8,480 nt of DNA from Deltaproteobacteria bacterium (GTDB taxonomy: Bacteria > Myxococcota_A > Polyangia > HGW-17), in contig QKIM01000653.1 of NCBI GenBank assembly GCA_003249585.1, positions 1-8,480 of the forward strand, read 5' to 3'. Made by a program: the position numbers and the translations under genes. Under the pieces are notes generated by a model. It did not search any database, was not told where the DNA came from, and saw only the letters and a list, made by a program, of their open reading frames with translations. Positions 6,494-8,480 of this stretch are shown piece by piece (positions within the stretch are counted from its first letter, which is position 1; every line of letters starts with the position of its first letter).

Positions 6494-7569
6494 GGCTGGT
6501 CACCTCCGGGCGCCACGGGCAGCTCCTTCTCGTCGTGGATCTCGCCCACGAGCTCTTCGAGGAGGTCCTCGATGGTGACGATACCCGAGACCTTCCCGGT
6601 CTCGTTGAGCACAAAGGCCATGTGCAGCCGACGGTTCTGGAACTCCGTGAGGAGGCGCAGACACTTGGTATTCTGCGAGACGTAGAAGGGGGGCCGGATG
6701 ATGTCCAGAAGGGGCCTGCGTTTGCGTTTGAGCAGATCCTTGACGTGAAGGACGCCGAGCAGCTCGCCCGTGCTGGTCCGAAAGACGGGGACCCTGGAAT
6801 AGGCGCCGCCCTTGACCACCTCGAGAATCTCGGGGAGGGCCATGTTGATGTCCAGGGTGACGATCTTCTCCCGGGGGGTCATGATGTGCTTCACCAGGGC
6901 GTCACCGAAGCGGAACACGTTCTTGATGAGGTCGTTCTCCTGGTCGTTGATCTTCCCCTGCCTGGACCCCTTCTCCACGAGCATGAGGAAGTCCTCCTCC
7001 TGCAGTTTGTCGCGGTCCACCTGTTCGGTGACGCCGAAGAGCCGGATGAAGACCCAGGAGATGGCGCTGAGGATCCAGCGCAGCGGTGTGATGAGCCACG
7101 AGAAGAGCCACAGGGGAGACGCGGCGCGCCTGGACCATCCGTGGGAGTTGAAGAAGGCGATGGTCTTCGGGGTGATCTCGCCGACGATGAGCAGCACGGG
7201 GACCACGATCACGATGGAGAGGAGGGTCCGCTCGACCTCGTTCATGGCGGCGAAGTAGTGCGAGGCGAGGGTGGCGCTCACCGTGGAGGTGGAGATGTTC
7301 ACCAGCTCGTTGCCCACGAGCAGCGTGATGATGAGCCGGCGTGGATGGTTGAGCAGCCACACCAGGTGTCTCGAGGAGCGCTCCTCGGAAGCGGCGGCCT
7401 TCTTTCGCAGGAGGGGATCCAGCGAGAAGAAGGCCACTTCGGATCCGGAGAAGAAAGCCGAGAGCCCGAGGAGCACCGTGAGAAGGAGAAGTCGTACGAG
7501 AATTTCAGGTTCCAAGAACCAATGCCTCCAAAGCGAGCGGGGATGTCGGCGCGTGACAACGCCACTCAT
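6490..7569 (-). CDS. CNNM/CorC-family protein lacking the CorC_HlyC domain
   Basis: This is the first gene of the minus-strand pair, 359 residues from ATG 7569. The CNNM/DUF21 membrane domain shows FFSGSEVAFFSLD at 39-51 and VGEITPKT at 129-136. Two CBS repeats follow (about 224-283 and 288-341), ending SGIVTIEDLLEELVGEIHDE. The protein stops ~14 residues later, so the C-terminal CorC_HlyC domain found in its downstream paralogue is missing. The ending is a clean stop joined by ATGA to the next gene, which looks like a natural short form rather than a frameshift. The start is uncertain: ATG 7569 has no close ribosome site and lies 8 bases after a good -10 box, so it would be leaderless. TTG at 7515 (codon 19) has GGAGG (complement of 7525-7529) nine bases upstream and begins just before the first membrane helix, giving 341 residues. 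The two paralogues may act together in Mg2+ or other divalent-cation handling (inference). Confidence 0.9.
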   Translation of the reverse strand: MSGVVTRRHPRSLWRHWFLEPEILVRLLLLTVLLGLSAFFSGSEVAFFSLDPLLRKKAAASEERSSRHLVWLLNHPRRLIITLLVGNELVNISTSTVSATLASHYFAAMNEVERTLLSIVIVVPVLLIVGEITPKTIAFFNSHGWSRRAASPLWLFSWLITPLRWILSAISWVFIRLFGVTEQVDRDKLQEEDFLMLVEKGSRQGKINDQENDLIKNVFRFGDALVKHIMTPREKIVTLDINMALPEILEVVKGGAYSRVPVFRTSTGELLGVLHVKDLLKRKRRPLLDIIRPPFYVSQNTKCLRLLTEFQNRRLHMAFVLNETGKVSGIVTIEDLLEELVGEIHDEKELPVAPGGDQP

Positions 7570-7577
7570 GGTCTTGT

Positions 7578-7605
7578 ATCATACCTTTTAGGCTCCCTTG
7601 GTCAA
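7578..7605 (-). promoter_or_regulatory. Probable sigma-70 promoter for the CNNM gene pair
   Basis: Read on the minus strand, TTGACC (complement of 7600-7605, 5 of 6 consensus) is followed after 16 bases by TATGAT (complement of 7578-7583, 5 of 6). A run of T lies just upstream of the -35. The predicted transcription start is near 7570-7571, directly against the ATG at 7569. This is why the gene would be leaderless from that ATG, or would start further in. Confidence 0.6.
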
Positions 7606-7723
7606 AAAATAGCGTTCCCTGGAGAAGAAGCGATATCTAACAGGAATGTTTTGTGAATTTTGTATTTTTAGCTTTCATGGGAGCGGGGAAAGAAAAAAAG
7701 AGGAGGAAAAAAATATTTTTGTG
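7606..7723. other. AT-rich divergent intergenic region with purine tract
   Basis: This stretch between two divergent promoters is far richer in A/T than the rest of the window and holds no convincing gene. Positions 7685-7713 are an unbroken 29-base purine run, ending in A7. AAAAATATTTTT at 7709-7720 is palindromic and sits just upstream of the tRNA promoter's -35, where an UP element would lie. A GGAGG inside the purine run is not followed by a start codon in a long frame. Confidence 0.5.
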
Positions 7724-7752
7724 TTGACACGGTGCGAGAATTGGCTTAATAA
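7724..7752 (+). promoter_or_regulatory. Probable promoter of the tRNA-rsfS transcript
   Basis: TTGACA at 7724-7729 is a full -35 consensus, preceded by A/T tracts that could act as an UP element, as is common for stable-RNA genes. The -10 is less clear. CTTAAT (7745-7750, 15-base spacer) matches 4 of 6, and TAATAA (7747-7752, 17-base spacer) matches 3 of 6. A start near 7757-7760 would give a leader of about 70 bases before tRNA-Val. It is the only promoter-like sequence seen before the two tRNAs. Confidence 0.55.
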
Positions 7753-7756
7753 GGCT

Positions 7757-7795
7757 CTCGCTGCCGATGAAGAAATTCACCGACAGTCGGGCGAG
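7757..7795 (+). other. Possible leader hairpin before the tRNAs
   Basis: CTCGC (7757-7761) pairs with GCGAG (7791-7795). After a two-base TG bulge, CCGA (7764-7767) pairs with TCGG (7787-7790), leaving a 19-base loop. It would lie at the very 5' end of the transcript. The stem is short and bulged, so it may have no role. Confidence 0.25.
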
Positions 7796-7827
7796 GCAAC
7801 TTGATGGTGGCCGTCTCTTCGCCTCAT

Positions 7828-7900
7828 GGGCGGGTAGCTCAGTTGGAAGAGCAATTGGTTTACACCCAATAGGTCACAGGTTCGAGCCCTGTTCCGCCCA
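7828..7900 (+). tRNA. tRNA-Val (anticodon UAC)
   Basis: A full cloverleaf of 73 bases can be drawn. The acceptor stem is 7828-7834 with 7893-7899 (last pair G-U), with discriminator A7900. The D stem is GCTC/GAGC (7837-7840, 7849-7852) with GG in the loop. The anticodon stem ATTGG/CCAAT (7854-7858, 7866-7870) closes the loop TTTACAC, giving anticodon TAC at 7861-7863, which reads GTA valine codons. The T stem ACAGG/CCTGT (7876-7880, 7888-7892) has loop TTCGAGC. The bases after the discriminator are CAA, so the CCA end is not encoded and must be added by tRNA nucleotidyltransferase. Confidence 0.97.
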
Positions 7901-7901
7901 C

Positions 7902-7921
7902 AACCCAATGTGGGTTACATT

Positions 7922-7924
<3 letters not shown>
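7902..7924 (+). other. tRNA spacer with two mutually exclusive hairpins
   Basis: Two perfect inverted repeats share sequence. AACCCA (7902-7907) pairs with TGGGTT (7911-7916) around a 3-base loop. Alternatively CCCAATGT (7904-7911) pairs with ACATTGGG (7917-7924) around a 5-base loop. The second takes the first three bases of tRNA-Asp (7922-7924) out of its acceptor stem. Only one fold is possible at a time. The spacer must be removed by RNase P and 3'-processing enzymes, so the folds could affect maturation. Confidence 0.5.
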
Positions 7925-7995
<71 letters not shown>

Positions 7996-8029
7996 CTCAT
8001 TTTACAATCAGGCAGCCACGGGAGATCGC

Positions 8030-8380
8030 ATGAAAGAGTCTTTTGATCTGGCCAAAGGCGCCCTCGAGGCCCTCCTGGACCGCAACTGTCAGGAGCCGGC
8101 CGTTTTCGACGTCGGCACCTTCGTCGGCTATACAGATTACATCGTCGTGGGGACCGGACGTTCGTCCCGCCAGCTCAAGTCACTGGCCGACGAGGTCGAG
8201 TCCCGTGTCCGCTCCCTGGGTGGCAAGGTCCTCGGCGTCGAGGGCAGGGAGCAGGGCGACTGGATCCTCGTGGACTGTGGTGATCTGGTGGTTCACCTCT
8301 TCCAGGAAGAGTCCCGCCACTACTACAAGATGGACGAACTGTGGGCCACCTATCGGGTCGCTGACGAAACCCTCCGATGA
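8030..8380 (+). CDS. rsfS: Ribosomal silencing factor RsfS
   Basis: The 116-residue product is of the RsfS/Iojap (DUF143) family, which binds large-subunit protein uL14 and blocks joining of the ribosomal subunits when nutrients are short. The whole protein is one domain of the usual length. Family features are DVGTFVGYTDYIVVGTGRSS (about 27-46, matching the usual 'YTDYFVIATG.S.RQ' core), KSLADEVE near 50-57, EGREQGDWILVDCGDLVVHLF (about 75-95) and the C-terminal SRHYYKMDELW. The start is ATG 8030, with GGGAG at 8020-8024 five bases upstream; the frame extends back through tRNA-Asp but that part is RNA gene. The stop overlaps rlmH by ATGA. No separate promoter fits in the 34 bases after tRNA-Asp, so it probably depends on read-through from the tRNA promoter. 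The rsfS-rlmH order is common in bacteria. Confidence 0.94.
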   Translation: MKESFDLAKGALEALLDRNCQEPAVFDVGTFVGYTDYIVVGTGRSSRQLKSLADEVESRVRSLGGKVLGVEGREQGDWILVDCGDLVVHLFQEESRHYYKMDELWATYRVADETLR

Positions 8381-8480
8381 AGCTCTTCCTCCTCGCCGTT
8401 GGGAAACAGCGCCGAGACGCCTACGACGAGCTCTACTCCGAATACGAAAAACGAATCCGCGCGAAGATGACCTTCGAGGC
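8377..8480 (+). CDS. rlmH: 23S rRNA pseudouridine-1915 N3-methyltransferase RlmH (3' end outside window)
   Basis: Only the first 34 codons are present before the right edge. The N-terminus MKLFLLAVGKQRRDAYDELY, followed by SEYEKRIRAKMTFE, has the RlmH pattern MKLxxxAVGK...Y.EY.KR, the first strand and helix of this small SPOUT methyltransferase (about 155 residues in full). RlmH methylates pseudouridine 1915 in helix 69 of 23S rRNA on the assembled ribosome. The ATG shares ATGA (8377-8380) with the rsfS stop and no good ribosome site is visible before it, so translation is probably coupled to rsfS. Its place directly after rsfS supports the call. The SAM-binding part lies outside the window. 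Confidence 0.88.
   Translation, partial: MKLFLLAVGKQRRDAYDELYSEYEKRIRAKMTFE

Noticed and set aside
5288..6685. Plus-strand open frame (465 codons) opposite the CNNM genes
   Set aside because: The translation is an acidic, His/Gly/Leu/Val-rich shadow of the CNNM genes, crosses the boundary between them and has no domain.
6490..7569. First CNNM gene as a frameshifted or broken full-length CNNM protein
   Set aside because: The stop is clean, forms an ATGA junction with the next gene, and no leftover CorC_HlyC sequence is found in another frame after it.
6535..7656. Plus-strand open frame (373 codons) opposite the first CNNM gene
   Set aside because: Shadow composition, and it runs through the promoter region of the real gene.
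7996..8029. Terminator after tRNA-Asp
   Set aside because: TCATTTTAC has a short T-run but no preceding hairpin apart from the tRNA itself, so termination is not supported.

Overview
The window reads as GC-rich bacterial chromosome. The genes are densely packed and often overlap by an ATGA. No sign of phage, plasmid, insertion sequence or CRISPR was seen. RNase Y, a KamD/KamE-type lysine 5,6-aminomutase, tandem CNNM proteins and tRNAs without an encoded CCA end would suit a deltaproteobacterial-type lineage (Myxococcota, Bradymonadota or Desulfobacterota relatives). That placement is inference from gene content and general protein style; no marker gene fixes it.

Left part (1-3026, + strand): the C-terminal end of an unidentified protein, then a very small lipoprotein, then kamD and kamE. 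The two kam genes overlap by 10 bases and encode both subunits of an adenosylcobalamin- and PLP-dependent lysine 5,6-aminomutase. The cobalamin-binding histidine and the PLP lysine are both present in KamE. No other lysine-fermentation gene is visible in the window.

Middle (3018-5208, + strand): a probable promoter lies over the last codons of kamE and would serve an RNase Y gene whose KH domain has a poorly conserved GXXG loop. RNase Y is translationally coupled (ATGA) to a three-helix membrane protein of unknown function. That gene converges on, and overlaps by 20 bases, the minus-strand operon beyond it.

Right-middle (5189-7605, - strand): two adjacent CNNM/CorC-family membrane proteins, also joined by ATGA. 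The promoter-proximal one lacks the C-terminal CorC_HlyC domain; the second has it. A good promoter sits directly before the annotated ATG of the first gene. This raises the question of a leaderless start versus a downstream TTG start that has a strong ribosome-binding site.

Right end (7606-8480, + strand): an AT-rich divergent promoter region, then tRNA-Val(UAC), tRNA-Asp(GUC), rsfS (ribosomal silencing factor) and the beginning of rlmH (23S rRNA methyltransferase). No terminator is visible between tRNA-Asp and rsfS, so tRNA and ribosome-control genes are probably on one transcript. The most unusual small structure is the 21-base spacer between the two tRNAs, which can fold into two mutually exclusive hairpins; one of them captures the 5' end of tRNA-Asp.

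Nothing in the window amounts to a clearly new biological system. The items most worth a second look are the tRNA spacer switch, the tRNA-rsfS linkage, the start of the first CNNM gene, the divergent RNase Y, and the isolated kamDE pair with its small lipoprotein neighbour.
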